A DNA stretch of 64,000 nt from Flavobacterium sp. N502540. GTDB lineage: Bacteria; Bacteroidota; Bacteroidia; Flavobacteriales; Flavobacteriaceae. A program made the translations under genes and the position numbers. The notes under the pieces were generated by a model. It did not search any database, was not told the origin of the DNA, and saw only the letters and a program-made list of their open reading frames with translations. The stretch is taken from NCBI RefSeq assembly GCF_025947365.1, contig NZ_CP110012.1:4030001-4094000 (forward strand), written 5' to 3'. Shown here one piece after another: positions 21,101 to 30,816 of this stretch (positions within the stretch are counted from its first letter, which is position 1; each line of letters starts with the position of its first letter).

Positions 21101-21762
21101 TAAATGTAACTGTAGCAACTTGTTCTGATCTAACGATAACCAATACAGTTAGCAATCCGAAACCTAATTTTGGTGATCAGATAACATTTACCGTAACAGT
21201 AAATAATATTGGTCAGGGTAATTTTATCAATACGATCGTTAGCGATTTATTACCTAGCGGATATAATTTGATAAGCGCATCTACAACTGCAGGAACATAC
21301 AATTTGTTATCCCAAATTTGGACGATTCCAACGTTGAATGCAGGACAAAGTGTTGTGCTCACAATTGTAGCAGAAGTATTGCCAGGTGGTAAATATTTAA
21401 ACGTTGCAACTGTCGAGACTTCCACTCCGTTAGATGTAGATCCATCAAATAATTCGGCTTCAGTTTCTGTTGAACCAATTTGTTTGACCGTTTACAATGA
21501 ATTTACTCCAAACAATGACGGGGCAAATGATTTGTTCAGAATTGATTGTATCGAAACTTATCCAAATAATGAGTTGAAAGTGTATAACAGATACGGTTCA
21601 TTAGTATATAGTAAACAACATTATGAAAATGATTGGGACGGAACCGCTAATGTATCCGGAGTTATCAACAGAGGAGATATGCTGCCAACAGGTACTTATT
21701 TCTATGTGATAGCAATAGGAGACGGGACGGTTAAAAAAGGATGGTTATCTATAATGAGATAA
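9151..21762 (+). CDS. Giant SprB-like surface adhesin with CHU_C-associated Ig-like repeats and a T9SS gliding-motility C-terminal domain
   Basis: This 4,203-residue secreted protein has a signal peptide (LLGLIFLLLFCNENFAQ; a second ATG at 9184 would also serve). Residues about 35-1970 alternate Cys-containing modules (CLEANSQQTTQ, CLLANSQVTTK, CDTLQERVYAN types) with Ig-like domains of the WYDAPTGG ... TYYVE pattern. Residues 1975-3904 are 24 tandem Ig-like units of 80-82 residues. A PKD-like segment, a DUF11 domain (DLTITNTVSNPKPNFGDQI) and a CHU_C domain (EFTPNNDGANDLFRI to KGWLSIMR) close the protein. That C-terminal domain is the type B T9SS signal, whose export depends on a SprF-type partner; such a gene follows at once. 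Each repeat has two Cys. The likely role is adhesion or gliding on a surface; the ligand is unknown. Confidence 0.9.
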   Translation: MKKKFTFYDLLMKRRLLGLIFLLLFCNENFAQTFCRPISQTNSRAGVCLGTTEVLNPTFAYDANTSTYASLTNALGVLCSVQETVKFSQMAKAGDQIVIVYGSNADLLDVGLLSNATIQPSNSVNSTSSTALALNSPLLNVNAISGATTGTIKYTLTADSDQVKVEIGGLLSVLTNIRIYDVRLEFAKPTITGGATQSVCVGQSIALTATPAAGTTLAWYSSPTSTTALSSVNTFTTPALTTSTTYYIGITRSAGCESDERFPVTINVLDPVLPTISTVGTSICSSGATQATTLSVINPVLGTTYSWYSAPTGGVALSTGSTYTPTVPTGVTNFYVEASIGSCVTPTRTLVTVTSTPVPGVATILTQSVSILSGQNATLSASTAESGVTLDWYDVPTGGTKLLGDSNTFTTPILVATKTYYVESRTIAGGCVSATRAPVTVTVLANPLGGCLEANSQQTTQNGLCLLCSSSAQNNSVDGNSATASSITLPVGLVNGWIQQTLQFNNPGKTGDFIDVDLELPGGIADLSLLGAVSLATYNGATYNNDRTFINNALVTLQLLSGDKFRATITAGANFDRVEVRLGGLVSALTTLKIYQATHRYKLPSFTGNTTICGGQTTTLTANIVAGETIKWYDALTGGTLLASTAAYTTPALTANTIYYVEITRDGCVNSERNPVSVTVNNPIAPGTIVASPLNLCSGSSTTITIQSPVVGTVYKWYDASSGGNLVFTGTVFNTPNLTATTTYYVEASIASCISATRTPVTVTVNPIPAAPVPVVSHIIIQSGQDVTLQVQSVPGIAVGWHDAPTGGTLLAYNVNSFTPSPALTASKTFYVEATDLTTDCINTTRVPIVVTVISGVNNCLLANSQVTTKGGTTNCLTCSSSADGNSVDGNNATAATLSIPIGLVTDHIQQDLTFPTTGQAGDIIDVELGIPVGLLDISALSNVSLQSFNSGVPNGDFSTINNLLNVQILSGNRFKASFVAAGTFTSVRVRLNGLATVLSSLEIYEASYRFANAVITGNATPICAGQTASLTASAAGGDTFVWYDAPTGGNIVAVNPTAALSATTTFYLEATRGGTCINTVRQAVTVTVLPLPTASDINITSPVTASCAGGIVLTPSSPLAGATFKYYLDANKTQEATGTIAGVTYSKDLGTGALTISGLTEINAPYTYYVSVLNGGICENASGFLKEVVVNFPTGTVLTVTPTLSGCAKVSLKDAITNFDTSGNTTYTFFDAGNNPITDQAASNITANGNYFIQAQLTGGNCPSVKLPVAVTVNPLPTLTVLTNSIAVTKGSSVALSATSNGTITWYDQQGNVLPSNNTGVLNTVGVFAYTVVASNGTCTVSQTITISVIDPAACDTLQERVYANTQSSGTIITGGVTNGPLAADNDPSTYSTITTGLGLLGIGTTWQNLQWPTTIAKGTPVTVKLGLENSLLAVAQSISVVGTKRDGSNNPIDIGTLQSVTGSLLNLLPGQNSFEYTFVPSNTSGLQDYDGIRVQLGSVLSVAQNINVYDTYYKREVAQITCGQGDIEDVFSGVKDLGVGALTATVGVSNPWNIADKDIATYATMFNAVGVLAASELTATFRTPSMVGDSLRIVISKPGTVLNLNLLTGFTIQLYSGNIPVGGPIANTSSLLTLKLLSGDTMAMTIVAPQTQPYDKVVITYGGVATVLDQLRVHSVDRTTNTEVIGADPDNKITVCPGANLTLVVPPKPCADYAWYDSPTGGNLLASGQTYTLPATLAAGTYKYYIQPIRYGCPALERGEVTVTVRATVPAATITNVTINGGSATIICSESGTVTLDAVLSATPVLTNPVYHWYSFDGTTSQLIPGQVTSKLIVTGLLPGTYTYYVGVSSDEYCETAPADRKQVTFTILPSSLVTDISINNASICHDTPAVLTPSSTLTNPVFSWYLDANKTQPIFSGTIGGVTYAISGSGVLTATGLTPAMSPMIYYVAVSSDFTCQNKNGELRLVTVLINDPGTPTSTTYNQNFCLISNPTVANLQADQTNVVWYSAATGGVALNPATALVSGTYYGAIRDLNGCESSVRSVVTVIVNDPGTPVITKTTQDFCLVNAPTFASIDVSPAVAANIVWYTALTGGTLIPSTTALTTGVYYAAIKDPTTLCESNVRLAITINVTDPGTPVITETTQDFCLVNAPTFASINVSPAVAANIVWYTALTGGTLIPSTTALTTGVYYAAIKDPTTLCESNVRLAITINVTDPGTPVITKTTQDFCLVNAPTFASIDVSPAVAANIVWYTALTGGTLIPSTTALTTGVYYAAIKDPTTLCESNVRLAITINVTDPGTPTLVTAGTQNFCLVNAPTFASVQFNEANIVWYTALTGGTVIPSTTALTSGTYFAVIKDPTTLCESAVRLSVTISVTDPGTPTLVTAGTQNFCLVNAPTFASVQFNEANIVWYTALTGGTVIPSTTALTSGTYYAVIKDPVTNCESAVRLAVVISVTDPGTPTLVTAGTQNFCLVNAPTFASVQFNEANIVWYTALTGGTVIPSTTALTSGTYYAVIKDPITNCESAVRLAVTISVTDPGTPVITETTQNFCLINAPTFASINVSPAVAANIVWYTALTGGTLIPSTTALTTGVYYAAIKDPVTLCESAVRLAITINVTDPGTPVITETTQNFCLVNAPTFASINVSPAVAANIVWYTALTGGTLIPSTTALTTGVYYAAIKDPTTLCESNVRLAITINVTDPGTPTLVTAGTQNFCLVNAPTFASVQFNEANIVWYTALTGGTVIPSTTALTSGTYFAVIKDPTTLCESAVRLSVTISVTDPGTPTLVTAGTQNFCLVNAPTFASVQFNEANIVWYTALTGGTVIPSTTALTSGTYYAVIKDPITSCESAVRLAVTISVTDPGTPTLVTAGTQNFCLVNAPTFASVQFNEANIVWYTALTGGTVIPSTTALTSGTYYAVIKDPVTNCESAVRLAVTISVTDPGTPVITKTTQDFCLVNAPTFASIDVSPAVAANIVWYTTLTGGALIPSTTALTTGVYYAAIKDPITSCESAVRLAITINVTDPGTPVITKTTQNFCLSNAPTFATIDVSPAVAANIVWYTALTGGILIPSTTALTSGTYYAAIKDPVTLCESNVRLAITIIVTDPEAPIITKTTQDFCLVNAPTFATIDVSPAIAADIVWYTALTGGTVIPSTTALTTGIYYAAVKDPVSGCESTERVPITINVTDPGTPTLVTAGTQNFCLANAPTFASVQFNQANIVWYTAITGGTVIPSTTALTSGTYYAVIKDPITNCESAVRLAVTINVADPGTPTLVTAGTQNFCLANTPTFASVQFNQANIVWYTALTGGTVIPSTTALTSGTYYAVIKDPVSGCESAVRLAVTINVADPGTPTLVTAGTQNFCLVNAPTFASVQFNQANIVWYTAVTGGTVIPSTTALISGTYYAVIKDPVSGCESAERLAVTISVTDPGTPTLVTAGTQNFCTVNAPTFASVQFNQANIVWYTAITGGTVIASTTALTSGTYYAVIKDPVTNCESAVRLAVVINVTDPGTPTLVTAGTQTFCTVNAPTFASVQFNQANIVWYTALTGGTVIPSTTALTSGTYYAVIKDPVSGCESAVRLAVTINVTDPGTPTTTAATQVFCSGNNPTVANIQVNGSNIVWYTTATGGTVVAGTTPLVNGDYYAAIKDPVSGCESSVRLKVTVTVGISKDPTTTATAQNFCSTSAPTFASIQVNESNVAWFSSATGGTAIPLTTALTSGTYYGEITDPVTGCKSANRLQVVITIVTPMATPTTSAATQNFCSVDAPKVSNIQVNESGVIWYSTPTGGTAIPAATALATGTYYGVIASSSGCENPIRLAVAVTVNTPFSVTTPRTTQVFCLSAGPTVQDIVVNEPNIVWYATTSGGTPLAANTPLAAGTYYAAAQGNITNGCGAVPRLGVTVAFDNDALVPITTTDDTPCVFQGITYSIANGKSNYVWSVSNGTITSGGGLNDGSVTISWSDIGPGKVEVEYINTCNERTTKSLNVTVATCSDLTITNTVSNPKPNFGDQITFTVTVNNIGQGNFINTIVSDLLPSGYNLISASTTAGTYNLLSQIWTIPTLNAGQSVVLTIVAEVLPGGKYLNVATVETSTPLDVDPSNNSASVSVEPICLTVYNEFTPNNDGANDLFRIDCIETYPNNELKVYNRYGSLVYSKQHYENDWDGTANVSGVINRGDMLPTGTYFYVIAIGDGTVKKGWLSIMR
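15073..20862 (+). repeat. 24 tandem Ig-like coding repeats in the adhesin gene
   Basis: I count 24 units. Type A (246 bp) carries VSPAVAANIVWY and type B (240 bp) carries VQFNEANIVWY or VQFNQANIVWY. The first unit and the last four are diverged; unit 15 is a divergent A. The order of units 2-20 is AAA BBB AA BBB AAA BBBBB. Units 5-9 (16045-17256) and 10-14 (17257-18468) are offset by exactly 1,212 bp and close to identical where I compared them. Confidence 0.9.
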
Positions 21763-21808
21763 GCAGCCGTATTAATCATCTAATTAATTAAACTTAATAA
21801 GTATCGTT

Positions 21809-22741
21809 ATGAAACTATATATAAAATCATTAGAATCGTATTTTATTTTAATATGTTCTTTTATCACATTTTGTGCCAGCGCACAGCAGGATCCGGAGTA
21901 CACGCAATACATGTACAATACGATGTCGGTGAATCCAGCTTATGCAGGATCTACAGGAACCATAGAGGCGACGCTTTTACACCGTTCGCAATGGGTTGGA
22001 ATTGATGGAGCACCAGAAACACAATCGTTTTCTGTTCATTCACCGCTTCGAAACGAGATGATTGGTTTAGGGTTAAGCGTCGTTAACGACAAAATTGGCC
22101 CGTCGAACGAATTGTATATCGACGGAAACTTCGCTTACTCAGTTCCTCTGGGATATGAAAAAAGACTCGCATTCGGGTTGAAAGCAGGTATGCGAATGTT
22201 AAATATAGACTGGTCAAAAGGGCGATTCTATAATGATAATGATGTATTACTGAATCAGAATATTAATAATCAATTGAAACTGGCTGTAGGAGCAGGGGTG
22301 TACTATTACACTAACAAGTGGTATGTAGGGCTTTCGGTTCCAAGCTTTATCAGAAGTGATTATTACAATGATATTCAGGAATCAATATCTTACGATCGAT
22401 TACATTACTACCTGATGGGAGGTTATGTTTTTGATCTGAATCCGAACTTAAAATTTAAACCGGCATTTTTGGTAAAAGCAGTGAGTGGAGCACCACTTAC
22501 TGCTGATATCTCGGCAAATTTTATGATAGCAGAAAAGTTTGTAATAGGAGGATCTTACCGAACAGACGACTCGCTAAGTATTCTGGCAGGTTTTCAGATA
22601 TCCAGAAGTTTTTATGCGGGCTATGCTTTTGATTATACCGTTAGTGATTTGAATAAATACAATGATGGATCACATGAGATCATCTTGCGTTATCAGTTTA
22701 CTAAAAAGCAAAGTAAAATCAAATCACCTCGATTCTTCTAA
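21809..22741 (+). CDS. PorP/SprF family type IX secretion outer-membrane protein
   Basis: This 310-residue protein has a signal peptide ending FCASAQ. The family signature follows directly (QDPEYTQYMYNTMSVNPAYAGS), then HRSQWVGIDGAPETQ and an alternating beta-strand pattern of an outer-membrane barrel. SprF-type proteins are needed for secretion of adhesins with type B C-terminal domains and are normally encoded just downstream of them, as here (46 nt after the adhesin). It is therefore probably the dedicated partner of the giant adhesin. The OmpA-type gene follows 12 nt later, so the three probably form one operon. Confidence 0.93.
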   Translation: MKLYIKSLESYFILICSFITFCASAQQDPEYTQYMYNTMSVNPAYAGSTGTIEATLLHRSQWVGIDGAPETQSFSVHSPLRNEMIGLGLSVVNDKIGPSNELYIDGNFAYSVPLGYEKRLAFGLKAGMRMLNIDWSKGRFYNDNDVLLNQNINNQLKLAVGAGVYYYTNKWYVGLSVPSFIRSDYYNDIQESISYDRLHYYLMGGYVFDLNPNLKFKPAFLVKAVSGAPLTADISANFMIAEKFVIGGSYRTDDSLSILAGFQISRSFYAGYAFDYTVSDLNKYNDGSHEIILRYQFTKKQSKIKSPRFF

Positions 22742-22753
22742 AACATAAATTCT

Positions 22754-24691
22754 ATGAAAAAACTATATATCCTCAGTTTAGTCTTGAGCATTACCTTTGG
22801 TTTTGCTCAAAAGACTAATTTAAAAAAGGCCGACGCATTGTTTAGAAATTTCTCTTATACCGATGCAGCTAAAGCTTATGAAGAGTGTTTGCAGAATATA
22901 GAGAATCCAACAGCACAAACCATAAAAAATGCTGCAGATTCCTATTATTTTATTTCCGACGGAAGAAATGCGCTTCGATGGTATAAAAGACTGTATCAGA
23001 TACAAGGGAATAATTTAACCGACATTTATTACCTGCGTTATATTCAGTCTATGAAAGCCGTGATGGATTATGACGAAGCCGATAAAATCACCAAAGAGTA
23101 TCTCAATAAAAAGGGAGATCAAAAAGAGATTAATCGGTATGTCGCCCAGAAAAAACAATTGGACAGTCTGGCCAAAACAAAGTCTTTGTACAACATTAGA
23201 AACTTAGACATTAATACCAGTAAATCTGATTTTGGGGCTACTTTTTTTCAGGACCGAATTGTATTTTCATCGGCCAGAGATACTACAAAGTTTGCCGATA
23301 AACTCTACAACTGGAACAATCAGCCCTTTCTGAATTTGTATATTGCAGAAAGAAATCTTGCCGATGGTGGCTTGTTCAACGAAAAATTGTTTATCCCTAA
23401 TGTGATGACTAAATATCATGAAGCCACAGCCTCGTTTGATGCCAGCGGAAAAACAATTTATTACACCTCTAATATTGTCAAGAAAAACAAATTAGTAGTC
23501 GACCAGGACAGAATCAATAACTTCCAAATTCTAAAAGGATCTTTGGTTGACGGAAAAGTAGAAAATCCTCAAAAAATATTCTTTGACAGTGACGATTATT
23601 CGGTTGGGCATCCTAGTTTAAGCGACGATGGTAAATTACTCTTCTTCGCTTCCGATATGCCGGGCGGTTATGGAGAAACCGATTTGTACGTAGTGAAAAT
23701 TGCAAACGACGGAACCATCAGTTCGCCTCAAAATTTAGGACCAAAAATCAATACATTAGGGAATGACTTGTTTCCATTCTTTCGAAACGGAATACTTTAT
23801 TTTTCTTCAGACGGACATTATGGCTTGGGAGATTTAGATGTGTACGAAAGTAAAATGTTATCCGATGGGAGTTTTTCGACACCACAAAATTTAGGAGCTC
23901 CGGTAAACAGTAATAAAGACGATTTTACTTTTGTGATTGATAAAACCGGAAGTTATGGATATGTATCTTCAAACAGAGCAGGAGGAAAAGGCGATGATGA
24001 TATTTATTCCTTTACTAAAGGACAACCCGTTTGCAATCAGAATATTTCAGGAAAAGCAATCGATCATAAATCAAAAGCACTTTTAGCCGATGTTACAGTA
24101 ATTGCTTATGATTCGTACAATGAGGTTTTGGCAGAAACTAAAACCAATTTTGATGGCAAATATGCAGTCACTGTTCCTTGTAACAAAACAGTTCGTCTGG
24201 TAGCTTCAAAATTTAATTACAGTGACGATGAAAAAACAGTTGCCACGACCAAAATCAATGAAGCTGAAATTACCGATATTGATTTTGAGCTTAGTAATTA
24301 TGATGATCTGGTAGTGAAAAAACAAGGTGTCGAAAAAGTAGACGTTAATCCGATTTATTTTGATTACGACAAATACAATATTACACCTTTGGCTGCCACT
24401 GAACTGGATAAAGTAGTATTTGTGATGCGAAAATTTCCTAAAATCCGCATCAAAATTGAGTCCCATACCGATTCCAGAGGTAAAGATGCTTATAACCTGA
24501 AACTTTCAGATAATAGAGCTAAATCAACACGTGATTATATCCTTTCACAAGGTATTGACACTGCAAGAATCGAAAGTGCTATTGGTTATGGTGAAAGCCG
24601 TCCGATCAATAAATGCAAAAATGGTGTAAAATGTACCGAGGCGGAACATTTGTTAAACAGACGCTCAGACTTTATTATAATTCAAAAATAG
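22754..24691 (+). CDS. OmpA family protein with TPR, PD40 and carboxypeptidase-regulatory-like domains (PorE-like)
   Basis: This 645-residue envelope protein has a signal peptide (MKKLYILSLVLSITFGFAQ). The domains in order are TPR-like helices (about 20-130), PD40/WD40-like beta-propeller motifs (GHPSLSDDGKLLFFASDMPG, NDLFPFFRNGILYFSSDG), a carboxypeptidase-regulatory-like domain (about 425-510) and a C-terminal OmpA peptidoglycan-binding domain (IYFDYDKYNITPLA, IESHTDSRGKDAYN, LSDNRAKSTRDYI). The same domain set is found in PorE of the T9SS and in OmpA genes linked to sprB/sprF-like pairs. It probably anchors the adhesin or its export apparatus to peptidoglycan. Confidence 0.9.
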   Translation: MKKLYILSLVLSITFGFAQKTNLKKADALFRNFSYTDAAKAYEECLQNIENPTAQTIKNAADSYYFISDGRNALRWYKRLYQIQGNNLTDIYYLRYIQSMKAVMDYDEADKITKEYLNKKGDQKEINRYVAQKKQLDSLAKTKSLYNIRNLDINTSKSDFGATFFQDRIVFSSARDTTKFADKLYNWNNQPFLNLYIAERNLADGGLFNEKLFIPNVMTKYHEATASFDASGKTIYYTSNIVKKNKLVVDQDRINNFQILKGSLVDGKVENPQKIFFDSDDYSVGHPSLSDDGKLLFFASDMPGGYGETDLYVVKIANDGTISSPQNLGPKINTLGNDLFPFFRNGILYFSSDGHYGLGDLDVYESKMLSDGSFSTPQNLGAPVNSNKDDFTFVIDKTGSYGYVSSNRAGGKGDDDIYSFTKGQPVCNQNISGKAIDHKSKALLADVTVIAYDSYNEVLAETKTNFDGKYAVTVPCNKTVRLVASKFNYSDDEKTVATTKINEAEITDIDFELSNYDDLVVKKQGVEKVDVNPIYFDYDKYNITPLAATELDKVVFVMRKFPKIRIKIESHTDSRGKDAYNLKLSDNRAKSTRDYILSQGIDTARIESAIGYGESRPINKCKNGVKCTEAEHLLNRRSDFIIIQK

Positions 24692-24801
24692 AGTTACATT
24701 TTTAGGCTAATGATTTGATTGTTAGTTTGAATTTGTAAAATGAAGAAACCATTTGGAAGTTGGTTTTTATTAATTCTTTTTTAAGAAGAATGGGCAGGAA
24801 G

Positions 24802-24840
24802 AAAATCAAGTTGCATCTTTTTGCAACTTGATTTTTGAGT
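24802..24840. terminator. Strong hairpin terminator closing the adhesin operon
   Basis: Perfect 14-bp arms (24802-24815 and 24822-24835) around a TCTTTT loop, with A and T runs at the ends. It can work in both directions. Confidence 0.88.
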
Positions 24841-24884
24841 TTATAAAACTTTCGGATTTTACTGTTTTTGAACAAAAATAATCC

Positions 24885-24892
24885 TAATTTTG
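24885..24892 (+). promoter_or_regulatory. Probable -7 element of the ligA promoter
   Basis: TAATTTTG lies 45 nt before the ligA ATG. The nearest TTG is only 14 nt away, so the -33 part is weak. Confidence 0.45.
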
Positions 24893-24931
24893 GTATTCAA
24901 TTATTCAAAATCAAAACCTCCGGTATTTTAA

Positions 24932-27615
<2,684 letters not shown>

Positions 27616-27626
<11 letters not shown>

Positions 27627-28527
27627 TTGATTTCCCTTCGTTTGTGTGAGCTTTGTTCTTATCGAAGTAAAAGTCTATTCTTCCTAAATTGATTCCATAG
27701 CAGCCTACCTGATTCACCAAAACATCCTGATTGGCTTTGTTTTTTACAACAGTTGGTTTGTCTAAGAAAGTATGTGTATGACCTCCAATAATCAAATCAA
27801 TATCCTGAGTTTGAGCAGCCAGTTTTAAATCACAAATTTTAGATTCATCATCTTTGTACTTGTATCCAAGGTGTGACAGACAAACAACCAAATCGCATTT
27901 TTCTTCTTTCTTTAACAATTGCGTCATGTCCTGTGCAATTTCTACAGGATTGTTGTAAATTGTTTCTTTATACATTTGTTTGTCAACCAAGCCTGCAAGC
28001 TCAATTCCTAAACCAAAGACCCCTACTTTAATTCCGTTTTTATTGAAAATTTTATACGGTTTTACAAGGCCGTTCATCACCGTATTTTTAAAATCATAGT
28101 TCGAGCAGATAAAATCAAAACTAGCGTGAGGCATTTGTGCATGTAATCCGTCAAGACCATTGTCGAAATCGTGGTTTCCAATAGTCGATGCGTCGTATTT
28201 CATCATACTCATCAGTTTAAATTCCAGTTCCCCTCCATAATAATTAAAGTAAGGAGTTCCCTGAAAAATATCGCCGGCATCCAGTAAAAGTACATTTGGA
28301 TTTTCTTTACGAATCGTTTCTATAAGTGCGGCTCTGCGTGAGACACCACCTTTGTTTGGATTACGAGGATCATCAGCCGGAAATGGATCAATATGGCTGT
28401 GAACATCGTTAGTATGTAGAATGGTTAAGTGTTTGATATCGTTACTTTCAAAACTGCTCAACGACAAACCTAGACTTAATAAGGCAGTACTTGCAGCTGT
28501 TTTTTCGATAAATTCTCTTCTTTTCAT
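27616..28527 (-). CDS. Metallophosphatase / 5'-nucleotidase N-terminal domain protein
   Basis: This 303-residue protein corresponds to the catalytic half of UshA-type 5'-nucleotidases. It has a Tat-like leader (MKRREFIEKTAASTALLSLG) and then the calcineurin-type metal motifs: LTILHTNDVHSH, LLDAGDIFQGTPYF, TIGNHDFDNG, CLSHLGYKYKD and LIIGGHTHTF. The Tat leader suggests export of the folded metal-loaded enzyme to the periplasm. The second half of the usual enzyme is a separate gene 27 nt upstream (28555-29334), so the two probably work together. It probably hydrolyses nucleoside monophosphates or related phosphoesters. Confidence 0.9.
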
Positions 28528-28554
28528 TTTGTATGTTTTTGCGAAATGGGATTT

Positions 28555-29334
28555 TTATTCTTCTGTAATTCGGATGTCTTTTGCTACCGGAATCGTATCA
28601 ACTTCTTTAAAGTAATCAATTAATACATCTCTCAGTTTGTAGTTCAGATCATATTTTTGAACACTTTTTGCGAAAAAAGACATACTGTCTCCGCCATTTG
28701 CCAAATAATCATTTGTTGCTACATAGTAAATTTTATTAAGATCAAGAGGTTTTCCCTGAATCATAATGTTTTTTGCAGTCTTGTCTTTTGCAATAGTAAA
28801 AGTCATACCTGATAAAGGCTGTGCTTTTTGCGCTTTAATAATATAGGAAGTCATTTCTAAAATTTGATCCCCCTTTAAAGCCATAACCACCATACTGTTT
28901 TCAAAAGGCATAATTTCAAATGCTGTTCTGTTGGTTACATTTCCTTTAGGTAATATAGCTCGGATACCACCATGATTTAGTAAGCACAAATCAATTCTTT
29001 TCTTCTCGCGTGCCTCAAAAACCAGGTTTCCTCTTTTAACACAAACGTCAGCCATAAGGTTACCAATGCTGGTTTGCCATTTCCCTGTACTTTTATCAAG
29101 AGTTTCAGGGCAATAAGCCAGAACATTATCTAAATCCTTATTAATGTGATCACGATAAGGTTTAATAAAGTTCTCAATAGCAGGCGTTTCAGTCCCTTTT
29201 TCAGTTATCGGAAGTTGCTTTCCTTCAATTTTTGTTAGATTATAATTTTTCTGGCTACAGGAAAATATAAAAAAAAGTGTTAAGAATATAACAAAAAGTT
29301 TCAAAACTCCGTTATACTTTTTTAGTTTTACCAT
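28555..29334 (-). CDS. 5'-nucleotidase C-terminal domain lipoprotein
   Basis: This 259-residue lipoprotein has a signal peptide with a Cys after LFFIFS (FIFSCSQKNYN). The rest is the 5'-nucleotidase C-terminal (substrate-binding) domain: SIGNLMADVC, CLLNHGGIRAILPKGNVT, FEIMPFENSMVVMALKG and YVATNDYLANGGDSM. It has no metallophosphatase domain. The catalytic domain is the next gene, so the order is swapped relative to one-chain enzymes such as UshA. It probably provides the membrane-anchored substrate-binding half of a two-chain enzyme. Confidence 0.88.
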   Translation of the reverse strand: MVKLKKYNGVLKLFVIFLTLFFIFSCSQKNYNLTKIEGKQLPITEKGTETPAIENFIKPYRDHINKDLDNVLAYCPETLDKSTGKWQTSIGNLMADVCVKRGNLVFEAREKKRIDLCLLNHGGIRAILPKGNVTNRTAFEIMPFENSMVVMALKGDQILEMTSYIIKAQKAQPLSGMTFTIAKDKTAKNIMIQGKPLDLNKIYYVATNDYLANGGDSMSFFAKSVQKYDLNYKLRDVLIDYFKEVDTIPVAKDIRITEE

Positions 29335-29355
29335 CTTAAATGCGACTTAAATAAT

Positions 29356-29363
29356 TAATTTTG
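29356..29363 (+). promoter_or_regulatory. Probable -7 element for the DUF6913-dapA transcript
   Basis: TAATTTTG lies 18 nt before the ATG at 29382. No good TTG is seen at the expected -33 distance. Confidence 0.45.
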
Positions 29364-29381
29364 TAATCTGGTAAAAGTACT

Positions 29382-29894
29382 ATGTTTTTAAATTATATAA
29401 AGGAATTTTTTGTAAAAAAATCATTAAAAAATAACTTGAATAATGTCAAAAACGAAGTGTTTACAAGTAATGTGCAAACAATTGGTTTACTGATCGATGA
29501 AAGTAGATTTGATCATTCAGAAGACCTGATAAAGGAGTTAGTCTCGAAAGGAATTACTCCTGAGAACATCAAAATTGCAGTGTACAAAAGTAAATTTAGC
29601 GAGAAACAAACGTATGCAAGACCAACTTTTGGACAAAAAAGTGTCAGTTGGAAGGGGGAGATTACGGAAGGTTTCTTAAATGAATTTATAAAAACAGAAT
29701 TTGATCTTTTGATTAGTTATTATGACATTGAAATGGCCATTTTGATGCTGATAACTGCCAGGTCAAAAGCGAAGTTTAAAGTAGGATTCGCATCAGTAGA
29801 TGAAAAATTAAATCGATGGATGATTGATACTGCTATAAAGAATTACAAACTTTTCGTGCACGAATTGTTTAGATATTTAAAGAGTATAAAATAA
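29382..29894 (+). CDS. DUF6913 family protein
   Basis: This 170-residue soluble protein starts MFLNYIKEFFVKKSLKNN and has IGLLIDESRFDHSEDLIKEL, VSWKGEI, FDLLISYYDIEMA and a C-terminal FVHELFRYLKSIK. I recognise a Flavobacteriia family (DUF6913) commonly placed just upstream of dapA, as here (16 nt). No catalytic motif, signal peptide or membrane span is evident. The conserved pairing with dapA suggests some housekeeping role, but nothing in the sequence defines it. Confidence 0.7.
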   Translation: MFLNYIKEFFVKKSLKNNLNNVKNEVFTSNVQTIGLLIDESRFDHSEDLIKELVSKGITPENIKIAVYKSKFSEKQTYARPTFGQKSVSWKGEITEGFLNEFIKTEFDLLISYYDIEMAILMLITARSKAKFKVGFASVDEKLNRWMIDTAIKNYKLFVHELFRYLKSIK

Positions 29895-29910
29895 AATTAT
29901 AAAGTAGAAT

Positions 29911-30792
29911 ATGCAATCATTAATAGGAACTGGTGTTGCGCTTGTAACCCCATTTAAAAAAGACTTTTCAGTAGATATCGAAGCTTTACAGCGCATCGTT
30001 AATTTTTCGATAGACGGTGGTGTTGAGTATCTTGTAGTTATGGGGACAACGGCAGAAAATGCTACTCTGACACAAGCCGAAAAAGAACTGGTGATTAAAA
30101 CGGTTATAGATACTAATAAAGGAAGACTACCGTTAGTACTTGGAGTTGGTGGAAATAATACCATGGAAATTGTAGCCGAATTGAAAACAAGAGATTTTTC
30201 TGCTTTTGAAGCTATACTCTCTGTTTCTCCGTATTATAACAGACCAACACAAGAAGGAATCTATCAGCACTTTAAAGCTATTGCAGAAGCTTCTCCAATT
30301 CCTGTGATTTTATATAACGTTCCGGGAAGAACATCCAGTAACATGCTGCCGTCAACAGTAATTCGCTTGGCGAATGATTTTAGTAATGTGGTAGCGATTA
30401 AAGAAGCTGCCGGAGATATGGCTCAGGCTTTACAGTTGATTAAAAATGCACCGGAAGGTTTTCTGATTATTTCGGGAGATGATATGATTGCTTTGCCAAT
30501 TGTTTTGGCAGGCGGAGCAGGGGTAATTTCGGTTATCGGACAAGGTTTTCCAAAAGAATTTACAGAAATGATTCGTTTGGGACTCAATAAAAAGGTAACT
30601 GAAGCGTTTAAAACACAGTATCTTTTATCTGATTGTATTGATATGATTTTTGAGCAGGGAAATCCTGCCGGAATCAAACAAGTTTTTCAAGCCCTTGGTA
30701 TTGCTGAGAACACAGTTCGCCTACCATTGGTATCTGTTGATGATTCATTAGCAGGCAGATTGAATGAATTTGTAAAAAACAGCATAAAATAA
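29911..30792 (+). CDS. dapA: 4-hydroxy-tetrahydrodipicolinate synthase
   Basis: DapA condenses pyruvate with aspartate semialdehyde, the first committed step to diaminopimelate and lysine. The 293-residue TIM-barrel protein has [10 protein letters not shown] (substrate-binding Thr-Thr), the catalytic Tyr135 in [10 protein letters not shown] and the Schiff-base Lys164 in [12 protein letters not shown] and GVISVIGQ complete the active site. Length is standard. It follows the DUF6913 gene and is followed by a non-coding palindromic element. Confidence 0.97.
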   Translation: MQSLIGTGVALVTPFKKDFSVDIEALQRIVNFSIDGGVEYLVVMGTTAENATLTQAEKELVIKTVIDTNKGRLPLVLGVGGNNTMEIVAELKTRDFSAFEAILSVSPYYNRPTQEGIYQHFKAIAEASPIPVILYNVPGRTSSNMLPSTVIRLANDFSNVVAIKEAAGDMAQALQLIKNAPEGFLIISGDDMIALPIVLAGGAGVISVIGQGFPKEFTEMIRLGLNKKVTEAFKTQYLLSDCIDMIFEQGNPAGIKQVFQALGIAENTVRLPLVSVDDSLAGRLNEFVKNSIK

Positions 30793-30816
30793 GCATGAGA
30801 TTGTCGGTATTTTATT

